From Calamus simplicifolius (Eukaryota > Streptophyta > Magnoliopsida > Arecales > Arecaceae): a stretch of 64,000 bases of DNA. Of this stretch, positions 35,871 through 46,309 are shown piece after piece; the first letter of the stretch is position 1, and the number at the start of each line of letters is the position of its first letter. Below the pieces are notes generated by a model, which saw nothing but the letters and a program-made list of their open reading frames with translations, made no database searches and had not been told where the DNA came from. The DNA is taken from assembly GCA_900491605.1 (NCBI GenBank), contig UESW01004074.1, positions 287,751-351,750 on the forward strand. The letters are read 5' to 3'. The position numbers and the translations under genes were made by a program.

Positions 35871-36276
35871 TAATCCTTGCAATGTATGGAATTTTTGTTA
35901 TGTTTACATTTTAATATCAATGTATTAAACATCTTGATGTATTAGACCTTTTGATGGAATGAATTCTCTATGTTGATTACTCAATGTATTTCCTTCTTTC
36001 AATGAATGAATGAAATTGTTAAATCTTATCTTGATTGAATGAACATTTATGATTCTCTACCTTTTTGTTGATAACAAAAAAGGGGAGAGTTTTTATAGTT
36101 TTAGTTTTATGATTGTATATGCATATGAGAAAATCAAATTAATCAATGAGATAATTAATTAAATGATTAAGTTTTATAGGGGAAGCTATCTCATTCAGGG
36201 GGAGCCTAAGCCTATTTATGAAATCAAAATAAATTCACTAATCAATCATGCATAAACTCAATGTTTTTGTCATCAT
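35871..36276 (+). other. Non-coding 3' region of the element
   Basis: AT-rich sequence between the extra ORF and the purine tract, with 'aaaaggggagag' near 36078 and 'agggggagcc' near 36197 as additional purine runs. No ORF is supported. Confidence 0.6.
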
Positions 36277-36290
36277 AAAAAGGGGGAGAT
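36277..36290 (+). other. Polypurine tract
   Basis: AAAAAGGGGGAGAT lies directly before the 3' LTR. It is the expected plus-strand priming site. Confidence 0.92.
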
Positions 36291-37984
36291 TGTTGGAAGA
36301 TTATCGAAAAATTATCTGCCCCAATCCTTTTGATTTTGATGATTACTAAAAGCCATTGAGTTCATTAAAAGATATAATGAGTTTATTTAAATGAGCAACA
36401 AATTTATTTTGAACAATCAATGAGAAAGTTAAAGTTTGACTTTAATCATTTTTGAAAGTAACTTTAAGCTCAATGTTTAAACTTTCAAAAAGAAATTTTA
36501 TAATTCATATTTTAATCAATGAGTTTTTGGAATAGTTCTTGAATTAATTCTTAATGTCAATTTTATTGAATTCAAGTCAAAACAATGAATTAAAATGAAT
36601 CTGGAATGATTTTAATATCAATCAGAAAAGTTTCTGATTTTGATACGTTCCGGAGCCGACTCTTGAGTTTCAGAGTCGACTCCACACAGTGTACAGAAAT
36701 GTGCATCTGTCTCGAGTCGACCCACGAAATTTGTCGAGTCGACCCCTGATTCTGTCGAGCCGACTCCATGACTGTTCGAGTCGACTCCGCTCAGACACCA
36801 GAGGTGTGTTTTTCTGAGCACTTCGCGAGTCGACCCCCAACTTTTCATGAGTCGACCCCCGACTTTCAGGAGTTGACACTTTACTTTTGGTGAGTCGACC
36901 CCTAACCTTTATGAGCATTTCTATTTTAAGTATCACGAGCTCGAGCTGACTCGGGAAAAGCATGAGTCGACTCCAGCAAATCTGGGCGAAATTTTTACGG
37001 ATGCCAACTCAGCTCCAACGGTAAAATTTTCGATTAACGGCTATTTTTCTTTGTGTCTAACGGCTATATTTTTGCAGAATCTATAAATAGTGAAGCCGTT
37101 TTCAAATCAAAGAGAGACGAAGAGAGAGATTTTTATTTCAAAGAAAAAGAAAGGAAAAATCGGAAAAACAGAGCGTTAGCTGAAAAAATCCATGATTTAA
37201 AATAGAGTGAAAGAAAGAGTGTGAAATCAAAGGGAGCTCCTTCTGTGCTCAAGCTCTACTATCCAAGGAAGCTTCAGAAGAAATCCAAGTGCATCTCAAG
37301 TAATTTCCACCACTCAAAGAAAAGAGGAAAAGCCCAAATCAACTCCAACACATCTTCCGTGAAGAATCCAAGCTGAGGCCTGGTTCTACACTTCAAAAGA
37401 GTTGAAGAAAAGAAGAAAAGCTCAAAGCCAACCAAACTGCAAATCAGGCTTATCTAAACTCTATTCTTACTTTTGTTAATCTGCTCATTAAGGAGCCATT
37501 GTAACAAAACAAACATATTTCTATTCTTTGTGACTAGTTCAATCTGGGGGATTGAACTAGAGGAGGTAGTCTTACCTCAGTTCAAGCTTGGTTAAGCTTG
37601 GGGTTTAAGGTTTTTGTGCTGGTGAGCCTTTGAAAACCAGCTGGGTTCGTTGTGCGCCCGGGAAAACAACAAGTTTGAGTTGTGAGCTTGTAAAACAACT
37701 CGGCTGTAATCTTGGGAGATTATAGTGTGGACCCAAGTGAATCTTGGGAGTGGACGTAGGTGCTGGTTGCACCGAACCACTATAAAATCTTCTTATGTTT
37801 GCCGTGCTCATTTGTCTCTCACTCTATCTCTCTTATATTTCTGTTTGTGCATTGCTTATAAGTTAATTTCTCTCACTTACACATCTTGAGTTAATTTGTT
37901 TAAAACATTCCAAAAAGTCTTAAAATTTTAAGAACCCAATTTACCCCCCCCCCCCCCCCTCTTGGGTTACCATCTGGGCCAACA
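36291..37984 (+). repeat. 3' LTR of SIRE-like element
   Basis: Almost the same as the 5' LTR, including its GAGTCGAC cluster (about 36650-36975). Many differences are run-length changes in homopolymers, for example the C-run at about 37944-37959. Confidence 0.95.
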
Positions 37985-38798
37985 CATAACTTTGGAGATA
38001 GTTCTCGGAGCAAAGCACTCAACAGGTCTAGCCCTTTTCAGGGGGCCAGGAAAAGCATCCCCACTGCCCTGATCACTGCCGCAAACCACACCCAATCTAT
38101 AAGATGCAAAAGGGTTTGCATTTGGTTGAACATGAATGGACCCAACTTCAGCATTGCTCTTCAATTTTCCCCTCAGCTTAATCTTCTCAGGAGCTACAGG
38201 ATCGACACGGGAAGAAAAAACTGGCACATCCTCAAGAACTAAAGAGGCCACAGTCTTCCCCTTCTGCACCTCACCACCAGAGCCAGCCGAGCTTGGATCA
38301 GAGACAATCACCATCTTCGATAGCAGGGGCACTTTCCGGCGAGCAACCTTCACCGGCAAACTCCACACGTCTGCCTCTCCAACCGCCGAACGATACTTCT
38401 CCCGAATCAGCTGGGACACGGAGTCACTGCCAGAAGCTACAGAAGCAGGCTTCATAATAGGCTTCTTCCTCACCTCCCTCAAAGCTCCAAGACATCCTGG
38501 CGTTGACGAACAGCAGTCAACCAAGATCCAAAAACAAGGGACAAAGTTTTACCCTCCTTGCATGACCCAGCCGGCACAGAGCAAGGCCCTTCCAAGTGAA
38601 GCAATCCACAGCTGGAGCAGAATCCTTCCAGAAATTTATAAACAAACTACTACCAAAAGGAAAGGTTGATGCCCTGTACACGAGTTCCCGACCGAAGAAG
38701 ACACCTGAGATCCACCCACAGATAAATTCTGACAAATCCTCCTCTGCTTTTGGCCAAAGTCGACAAATCAACACAGTGGAATTGACCTTTTCAAGCAA
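37985..38798 (-). pseudogene. LINE ORF1, N-terminal and middle part
   Basis: Two minus-strand frames (38798-38517 and 38524-37967) flank a frame break. The first has FGSSLFINFWKDSAPAVDCF and a Cys/His-containing end that may be a degenerate knuckle. The second is Ser/Lys/Val-rich. Assignment to ORF1 rests on position: it is the 5' continuation of the split LINE across the CATAA duplication. Confidence 0.55.
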
Positions 38799-38800
38799 TG

Positions 38801-39305
38801 AGCCTTACAAACCTCACAAATTCTTTTTTTTAAGAATAAATATTTAAATAAAAAATTATGAAATTCTAAAATTTTCAAATACTTCATTTAAAAATGCTAT
38901 ATTTTTAAATTCTGTGAACTTGTATCAAACACCTTATTTTAAAATTCTCTGAATTTTCAAAATATCCCAAACGTAACCTCAATCTTTGGGCAATCCGCAG
39001 ATGACAACCCAAAATAATCCCCTGCTTTATCCAGCAGCTCCGTCGGTGGAAATTATGCCTGAAATTTGAATAACTAAATGCTTGGTTTCCATCTCTTTTG
39101 CCACCAGCATCACTTCTGAGCTAAAACTAGTAGGAATTTTCCGCAACAAAATCAAATTATCGGCACTACAAATGATTCTTTTTTAAAATGCAGCTTGGTA
39201 CACTCAGAGAAACGTCTAGTCAACAACCATCATAGCATACAAGAAAACGTGACACTCACGAATCCAGCTACAGAAATTTAAACAAAAGCATCATTAGCAT
39301 ATCAA
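38801..39305. other. Spacer between the LINE and the NOL12-type gene
   Basis: AT-rich, no ORF. The part near 39305 probably includes the 3'UTR of the minus-strand gene. Confidence 0.4.
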
Positions 39306-42300
39306 TCACCGTTTGTTTTTTCCCCTCTTTTTATCTTTCTTCTGGAATGCAGGATTCTTCCTGCCCTTCTTGTGTGATTTGTTCTTGTTAACTTTCTTCA
39401 ATGGCTGCTTCTTCACATTTAGGCTACTACTCTTTTCGGCTCTGCCATCTGGCTTAGCAATGGCATATGTTGGCCTCAAATAATCATCTTCACGGGGAAG
39501 TTCACTAGTGGTGACTGTAATTGTTGAAGAGCCATGCTCATATGTCTTCGTTTCTTCATGAGAAAAATAATAGCAAAAAGTCAGAGAAACCTATTCAACA
39601 GCCAAAAGAATTTCATGATGATCAAGAGACGTTGAAAAGAACTTCCAATAATTCATGATCATGCAATGACTATATTTATTCATATTTAGCATATACAATC
39701 ATTGGTTTCAATGAGCTATTTGCAGTACATAATTGACCTGAAACTGATTCAGCTATGTCGAGTTCATCATCTTCAAGATCGATGCCATCATCAGCTTGTG
39801 AGTCAGAACCTGCTGGGTTTTCAGAAGACTCCACTCTGCCATATAGAGCCAATTCTCTCTCTTGCTTTCGCTGCAACAGACGAGAGATCGATATTAAAAC
39901 TTGTATAAATGAGGCATGATAAAATTTTGTATCTAATTATAGCACTATTCCGTAATCAATAGAAACAAAAGACTTAGGCAGCCACCACATGAGGGTCTCT
40001 AGTCCAAGTACCACTACTACAAAGAGTTTATGCCTACATCATATTTAAAAGAGTTATATAACTAAAATACAGAGAGTAATGTGTTGTTGAGACTGAAGAG
40101 AAACTCTTGAATGAATGTGATTTTCATCAAATTTCTCAATTAGGCATAAAAATATCAACATTTATGGGATCAAGCCACTTCTTTTTCTTGTATTATCAAG
40201 TGTTGTAAGCTCATGAGGATTCATCCCAAACTTTCACATTGCAGATATCACGAATTGAAATCAAGTGGAAATTACAAACACATTGGGTCTGTGTTGCCTA
40301 TTTTGCAAGCTGGTCAGCAACATCACTCTGGTGTTCCCCTTTTAGGCCATTAGTTCCAATTTTTCTACCTACCAAATCACTCATTACGTCCCTTACACGA
40401 TTGAGATGCTGCACCCTCTCCTATAGACTCTGAGAATATGTTACAAAGTGAGCCATCCATTCTTCTGATTAGCCACTTGACGCCTCTTTAGGGTCATTGC
40501 CTGAGCCTCCAGAGGATCAGTGCTAATTGTCATCCATAAATATGCTCCCACTGTAACGTCAACCAAGCTTTCAGAAAATAGCACCTGCTCCTGCAACTTC
40601 ATTCTTAGAAAGAGGCCCTTCTGTGTGCAAAACAACTTATTTGGTATATCATCATGACTAAAGAAACTAAGCATTCATTATTCCAGAATTAATCAACCAA
40701 AAGAAATGCTGCATTACATATCTTCATCCTTTAACTAATGCCAAAAATAAGGTGTCCTTATACCAGGATTTGGACAGGGCCTTGATTCATGCCTATTAAG
40801 ATTCTAACCCAGTTATTAGCAGTTCTCAGAGTGTGCAAATCCCAATAATCTACTCACTCTGCATCTTCAAAATTTCCATTGAGTGCTTCAAAGTTAAACC
40901 AACATATTCACACAAGCGTTGACTCAGGCCTATTCAGAAATTGGACCTTCTAAGCTCCAATGCAGTATTAGCAAACTTCACCATCCAAATGAGCCAATCG
41001 TTCCACTTTTTCAAAATTATTGTTGAGTACATCGACACACCATTCAAAGAACAAATATGTCTAGGATATAAGATGTCAAAGTTGAACTCTATCAGCAACA
41101 TCCTATCCAATGCATTCAGGATTATTTTTATCAAATTAGGATAGCCTGACTGGAGGGGAAAGCAAAGCATAAAATCTCATAAAAACATCGATGTAAGTTA
41201 CAAATCATGCCCTTCAAAATTAAGTACATAAGAGACACTTCTAGCAAGATTTAGGACCAGAAAACATTTTGTTGGACACAACAATATGGATGTGATGTCT
41301 TCCTAGCTATTTATTGCAAAAGGGTGCAAGCACAAAGAAGTTCTGACTCATTAAATGACTCAGCTCTCTTTTGTACATTTTCCAGCACATATAACTAACT
41401 GCTTGTAACACATGCACCACAAGCTCATAAAAAGCAAATCGAACTGTAAATTAATAATGATGTATTTGGGGCTTACTCATTCTTCTCAATAAGAAGTGTT
41501 GAAGCTCACTAGTTATGGTTTTTCATTAGATTTGCTGCACATATTTCCCTCTATTTTATCCTTATATGCAAAATTCACCATTTTGGTACCAAACCAGTAC
41601 CGTTATCATGCTGGTACTGTGTGGTATGCTCAGTGCACAGATTGATTTGGCACACCAAAACTCAATACAAGGGGTGTACCGTGTCTTGGTTCAGCATTGG
41701 TATGGTACGATATGTTATGAGACAACATGTGCTGGTATAGCATACCATGCTTAGATGTTTATCTCATTCAAACCTAAGCTCAATATCATATTTCAGTTTT
41801 TTACTCTAAAATTAATGAAGCAGCCCTATGACAGGACGGGATATAACAAAAATATTCTGAAACTAAAACAATGATGCTTCATTTTTTAAGCGTAAATGAT
41901 CAACGATATGACATGGTTAAGGGCATACTGAGGTTCAGGTTTACTACCACACAGTGGTCATGAAGCACATAATCATCTCGTTCACTTATTTTGTTCATAG
42001 GAGCATAGATATATACATGATTTCGAATTATTAGGTAAACCAAAAAATAGTTATCACGAGAGCGTATATCTTAAGAATTGATTTTTTTTCTAATAGGAAT
42101 AAAATATTAATTGGCTAGGCTTTTATGTGAGGCATGCTAAGACACCTGCAAAACCAGTGTGCCAAACAAGCCTGGTTGAGGCTGATGATGAGAAAAGTGG
42201 TAACAGAGAGAGAGAGAGAGAGTCTTGGAACCAGAGATGCCTCGATCAAGTAATTCTGAAACAAAAATAAGGATACAGGTTTCCTTCCTTCCAAAAGGTG

Positions 42301-43838
42301 ACTTTTAGCATCCCAATTTTCCAAAACCTGGTAATCCATGGTTTCCTCTGTCAACCACTACCAGCTTCTCATAATCAGAGCGTGTTGGAATTCTCAAACA
42401 GATAAGCATTGCAAGCAGTGAACAAGACAAGCAGGCCCTAGGAGAATTGACTGACTCAACCAAAGCTTGCTGGAACTTAACAGTAACAGAACATGGAAGT
42501 TTATGATAATGTTATTTCAAATTAAAGATTAAATGTTATTACTTCGATTAACAATGTAGAAATTGTGGGCCACAGTAGAGTCTGAAATAAGTGTGTCTTG
42601 TATTAACATTTTGTTTAGATAATGCAGAATAAAAGGTGATTCTCAAAATAAGAAAATTAAAAAGTACTCAAATAGTGTGGTACTGCAAGAGAACATGCTT
42701 CGTCCAACTAACAAAAGCAACAAGCTCGACAAAATACTCGCACTGTCAGAGTTCTTTTTTCAAAAAATAACTTATTACAACTAAGAATTTACAAAGGATA
42801 AGCATGTGGAAGGACAACCTTCTTACGAGTCTCAATACGCTTCAATCTGTCCTTTTCTTTCAGTTGTCGCTGAGCTTCTTTTCTCCTTTTCTTCTTTCTC
42901 TTGTGGAAGCCAGAAACAAAGTCCCTATCACATTAAATTTTGGTTAAGAATATGTGAAAAAAAATAATCCTACAAAACAACAATAACAGCAGTAGCAGCA
43001 GCAGCAGCAGCAAAAAATAATATTACTCACGAAACAATAAAATTTCCTATAGTTGTGTACCTTGGTAAATGTTCTAAATTTTTGAACTCACGACTGCCAC
43101 AGAAAAGTGAGGAAAACTTTACAGCTAACTAAATTGCTACATCAGAATGAAATCGTGGCTTCTATAGAAAATAAATTCTCCATTATAATCTACTAATGAG
43201 CTTTCGTTAGCTTCTTCAGCTAACATTTCAAGACCCTTTCGAGAGAGAGAGAGCTTCAAGCTTTCGACCAAATCTTAACAAACAACAGCATATTCACATG
43301 ATGAATTCATTCAACGTTTCAAAAGAATATATATAGACCTTCGCCAACAACACAACCTATAAATATGTCAGCTAGGTTTTCAAGGACGGTCATACAATGC
43401 GTTGGCTCTAAGATGAGCAACAAATTAGCAGTAGACGCAGAATGAAAGTAAATCCTCAACTTATTCCTTTCCAATTACCACAAAACTGAACGTAAAACCT
43501 CTTGGATTGCCAAGAGAAGATCATGCCCATAAATATCATCACAATTTTTACGCCCAAACTAGAGAAAATACGTTCTCATTTGATTAAAAGATTGATTTCT
43601 AACAGCCCATAAGGAAGACAACGCATTATCGAGATTAGGGTTTCTATATACACCGAAACGAAAAAAGGAACTAATTCGAAGGCCAAAAGGAGAAGAGGAG
43701 GTGCCTGAGCTCTTTGTCGTCGAAACCGATGGAGAGGCCTTTGTTCCTGAGAGACCTCTTCTTGATGTGGCGCGGGACTGAGACCGTGGGGATTTGCCCC
43801 ACCACCACTCCTCCTTCGACCTCGTCGTATTCGTCCAT
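39306..43838 (-). CDS. NOL12: Nucleolar Nop25/RRP17 (NOL12) family protein
   Basis: Four coding exons on the minus strand: 43838-43705, 42924-42819, 39870-39738 and 39553-39306 (621 nt, 206 aa). Reading phases agree at all joins. The N-terminal half has the family signature: HIKKRSLRNKGLSIGFDDKE, then DFVSGFHKRKKKRRKEAQRQ and, across the exon 2-3 join, RKKRKQERELALYG. An acidic middle (DSQADDGIDLEDDELD) and a Lys-rich tail (KKVNKNKSHKKGRKNP) follow, as in nucleolar proteins. Yeast Rrp17 acts in 5' trimming of large-subunit pre-rRNA; that role here is by homology. The ATG at 43838 gives the usual short acidic leader before the HIKKR block. Intron 1 has a GC donor (CAG|GCACC). Intron 2 is 2.9 kb. 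The 5' end lies about 135 bp from a foldback element. Confidence 0.9.
39871..42818 (-). other. Intron 2 of the NOL12-type gene (2.9 kb)
   Basis: A GT-AG intron (donor AAG|GTTGTC, acceptor TTGCAG) in phase 0. It contains a (GA)n run at about 42202-42220 and a decayed GGTAC-rich repeat at about 41580-41750. The open frame at 40441-40674 is not needed for a complete protein and has no supported homology. Confidence 0.75.
42990..43012. repeat. (CAG)n microsatellite in intron 1
   Basis: Seven or eight AGC/AGT triplets within intron 1 of the NOL12-type gene. Confidence 0.85.
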
Positions 43839-43973
43839 CTCTCTCCAACGCCGCTCAGACCTCTCTTTCGCCGCCGCTGTCGCAGAGTTTCCAAGCCGGG
43901 TTAAATTGAAATTTGGAAACCCAAACCCAATATAATTTGATCCGGCATGGGCCGCCAGGTGCCTATCCTCGAT

Positions 43974-44890
43974 GGAAAAGACTTGCTGCATCGCAATGCA
44001 GTAAGTTTTGCATGAGCTGCATTATATTTTTTTATTGGTTCGCATATAATATTATCAAAAAAATATTAAAATAATTTTATAATATATCAAAGAAAAAAAT
44101 TATGATACCTAATTTTAAACTTACGATATGTAGTTATAAAATTAGACACCCATTTAGAAAATAAAAAAAATTACGATACCCTAGTTTAGTTTTAAACTTA
44201 CGATACCATAGTTATAAAATTAAGACACCCATTCAGTAAGTATGACATTCCAGTTGTAAATTTACGACACTGCCATAATTATAAAATTAAGACATCCATT
44301 CAGTCCCAGTTGTAAATTTACTAGTTGTAAAATTATGATACCCATTTAGAAAATATGTATGTATATAAATTTCAAAAAAAAAATAGCCGTCTGACGTGCA
44401 TTATTACTCGTTCAACTTTTTTTTGAAATTTATGTACAGACAAGTGAATGTCGTAATTTTATAACTACGGTGTCGTAAATTTACAACTAGGATGTCGTAA
44501 TTTTTTTTTGACTTTCTTAATTGGTGTCTTATTTTATAACTAGGTGTCGTAAGTTTAAAATGGGTGTCATCTTAAATTTTGACATGATGTGCATTAATAC
44601 GTAATTTTAGAATTTGTGTATAGACACGTTTTCTAAATGGGTATCGTAATTTTATACTACGGTGTCGTAAGTTTACAACTGGGTGTCATAATTTTTTCAC
44701 TTTCTGAATGTGCTTTAATTTTATTATGGTGTCATAAGTTAAAAACTAGGATGTCGTAATTTTTCCCTCGGGATGTTGTAAAGCTATCTTAACATTTTTA
44801 ATGGATGTCATACGCATATGGATCAATAAGAAGGGGCGATCAGCCCATGTAGGACTTGTTGCATCGGATGCGATGTACAAAATTTTTTAT
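43974..44890. mobile_element. Foldback TIR element, copy A
   Basis: The left terminus runs from about GGAAAAGACTTGCTGCATCG, and the reverse complement of the right end reads ATAAAAAATTTTGTACATCG. Both then share CATG-GCTG, 'tTATTG' and 'ATTAAaAT' blocks for over 100 bp. The interior is a near-palindrome. The left arm repeats 'cttacgatacc(c)tagtt' units and the right arm their complement. The turn is at about 44390-44420, where 'aaatttcaaaaaaaa' meets 'ttttttttgaaattta'. No ORF. It sits about 135 bp upstream of the NOL12-type start codon. The superfamily is unclear; no target-site duplication was found. Confidence 0.78.
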
Positions 44891-45039
44891 CTTCAATTAA
44901 AAGTATTGCTGGACTTTTTTTAATTATTATTATTATTATTATTTAGAAACTCAAGGCTCCCATCCTAGTCATTGATTGGTTCATATCTAAACCCTAATGG
45001 GGCTTGAGCAGCGAAGGGGTAGAAGAAAGACCCAAGGGC

Positions 45040-46019
45040 CAGTGATGACCCTTGTTGCTGCCAAATCACTTTTGAGGAGTGTCAGGCAACCGAAATTCTT
45101 CGTAGGCCTTCAGATGAATGACCGGGACCGCCTCCTTCAGCCGAGAACCTGCAAGAAAAGTCTCGAACCGGTGGTTCCAATGGGGACCCTCCGATGCTCA
45201 AGTCAGCGATTTGGAGAACAGGGATCTGAATGAAAGAGTAGAGATTCAGCCCCCCCTTCCCCTTAGGGGTTGGGGTCTTTATATACCTGTTCGGGGTCCC
45301 TCTTATCCTTCTCTAGAGCTGGGGCTGAGTCGGCAACTGGGAGCATGGAAACGGGAGTTGGGAGCTCCTTGCCTTGACCTTCTCATCTCCCAAGCCAGCT
45401 CTAGAGAAGGATGAAGGCGTCCGGAGGCAGCTGGGAGGAAGCTTGGACATGGGAGCTGGAGGTGTCGTTGCCCTTACTTGGGCCTTCCTCCACATCGCCG
45501 CCCGTAGGAGAGAAGGCCACTTGGACGGCGAGTGGTGGCTCTCTGAGCTTTAAGTCGCTGATGAGCTTGATGACGGTGGATCTCTTGCTGGGGAGATTCC
45601 CAGCGGGATGAAGGATAGCTAGCCTAAGCAGCGACCAAAGAGCGAGTGAAAGTTTTTGCTCGCTATTGTATGGTCATGAGATGTTACTCCTGAAGCTTTT
45701 GCTCAGCTCGCTAAAGGTGCCCCCCAGCATAACTGGTGAAAGCTTCTTGGATCTAGGGTCATCACCATCTTTATGATCCACCATTTTGATAAAGGGGATG
45801 AGGATATGCAAACTAGCATCACTGACCGCCCCCTACTCTGTTGCTGCCAAATCACTTTTGAGGAGCATCAGGCGATCGAAATTCTTCGTAGGCCTTCAAA
45901 GGAATGACCGGGACTGCCTCCTTCAGCCAAGAACCTGCAAGAAAAGTTTCGGACCAGTGGTTCCGGCAGGGACCCTCCGACGCTCAAGTCAGAGATTTGG
46001 AGATCAGGGATCTGAATGA
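45040..46019. repeat. Direct repeat pair, about 190 bp units
   Basis: 45053-45235 and 45838-46019 are close copies. They share 'gctgccaaatcacttttgag', 'attcttcgtaggccttca' and 'ctccttcagcc'. They are 785 bp apart. Peptides from the two copies look alike but show no domain. They may be pieces of a longer unknown LTR or repeat unit; no gene is called. Confidence 0.7.
45307..45410. repeat. Perfect 16-bp inverted repeat
   Basis: CCTTCTCTAGAGCTGG (45307-45322) and CCAGCTCTAGAGAAGG (45395-45410) are exact inverses, separated by 72 bp. They lie between the two direct repeats. Confidence 0.85.
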
Positions 46020-46309
46020 GAGGGTAGAGATTCAGCCCCTCCCCCTTTGTCGATGATAGTCAAATCCTTCCGTTAGGATTGGCTCAATAAGCGGTGGGTG
46101 GGTGCGCAGTTGCTAAGCACGCACCGCAGATACCGACAACTGCCCTTTATATATCGGTAACCGCCCGTGATTTTGGCATAAAGTGGATTAGCGGGTCTAT
46201 GTGGCAGTCTTAGGCACTGTGAAGCTTACTCCCATGCAACTTGTCAGGCTACAAGCCATGTCCCATCAAAGTAGGTGGCTGCAGGCCATGTCCCGTCAAA
46301 GTAGCGGGT

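Larger units (their letters stand above)
27403..37984 (+). mobile_element. SIRE-like Ty1/copia retrotransposon, 10.6 kb
   Basis: A full-length element with LTRs of 1679 and 1694 bp that start TGTTGG and end CCAACA. It is flanked by the perfect 5-bp target-site duplication CATAA (27398-27402 and 37985-37989). A Met-tRNA primer site follows the 5' LTR and a purine tract precedes the 3' LTR. Internal order is gag, protease, integrase, reverse transcriptase, RNase H (the copia order), then about 2 kb with an extra ORF. Size, long LTRs and the extra 3' ORF place it in the SIRE/Maximus lineage. The LTRs are very similar, so insertion was fairly recent, yet the coding region has many single-base frame breaks. 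Confidence 0.95.
22923..38800 (-). mobile_element. Plant L1-like LINE, interrupted by a copia element
   Basis: On the minus strand the order is ORF1 fragment (38798-37985), interruption by the copia element (37984-27403), ORF1 tail (27402-27070), then ORF2 with endonuclease, reverse transcriptase, zinc-binding and RNase H regions (27040 down to about 22950). It ends in an A tail, seen as poly-T at 22923-22935. Without the insert it measures about 5.3 kb. Many frameshifts and stops show it is dead. The 5' boundary is uncertain, and no matching target-site duplication was found for the LINE itself. Confidence 0.85.

Noticed and set aside
40441..40674. Additional exon of the NOL12-type gene
   Set aside because: Exons 2 and 3 join in phase and reproduce the conserved RKKRKQERELALYG block. 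Inserting this frame would break it.
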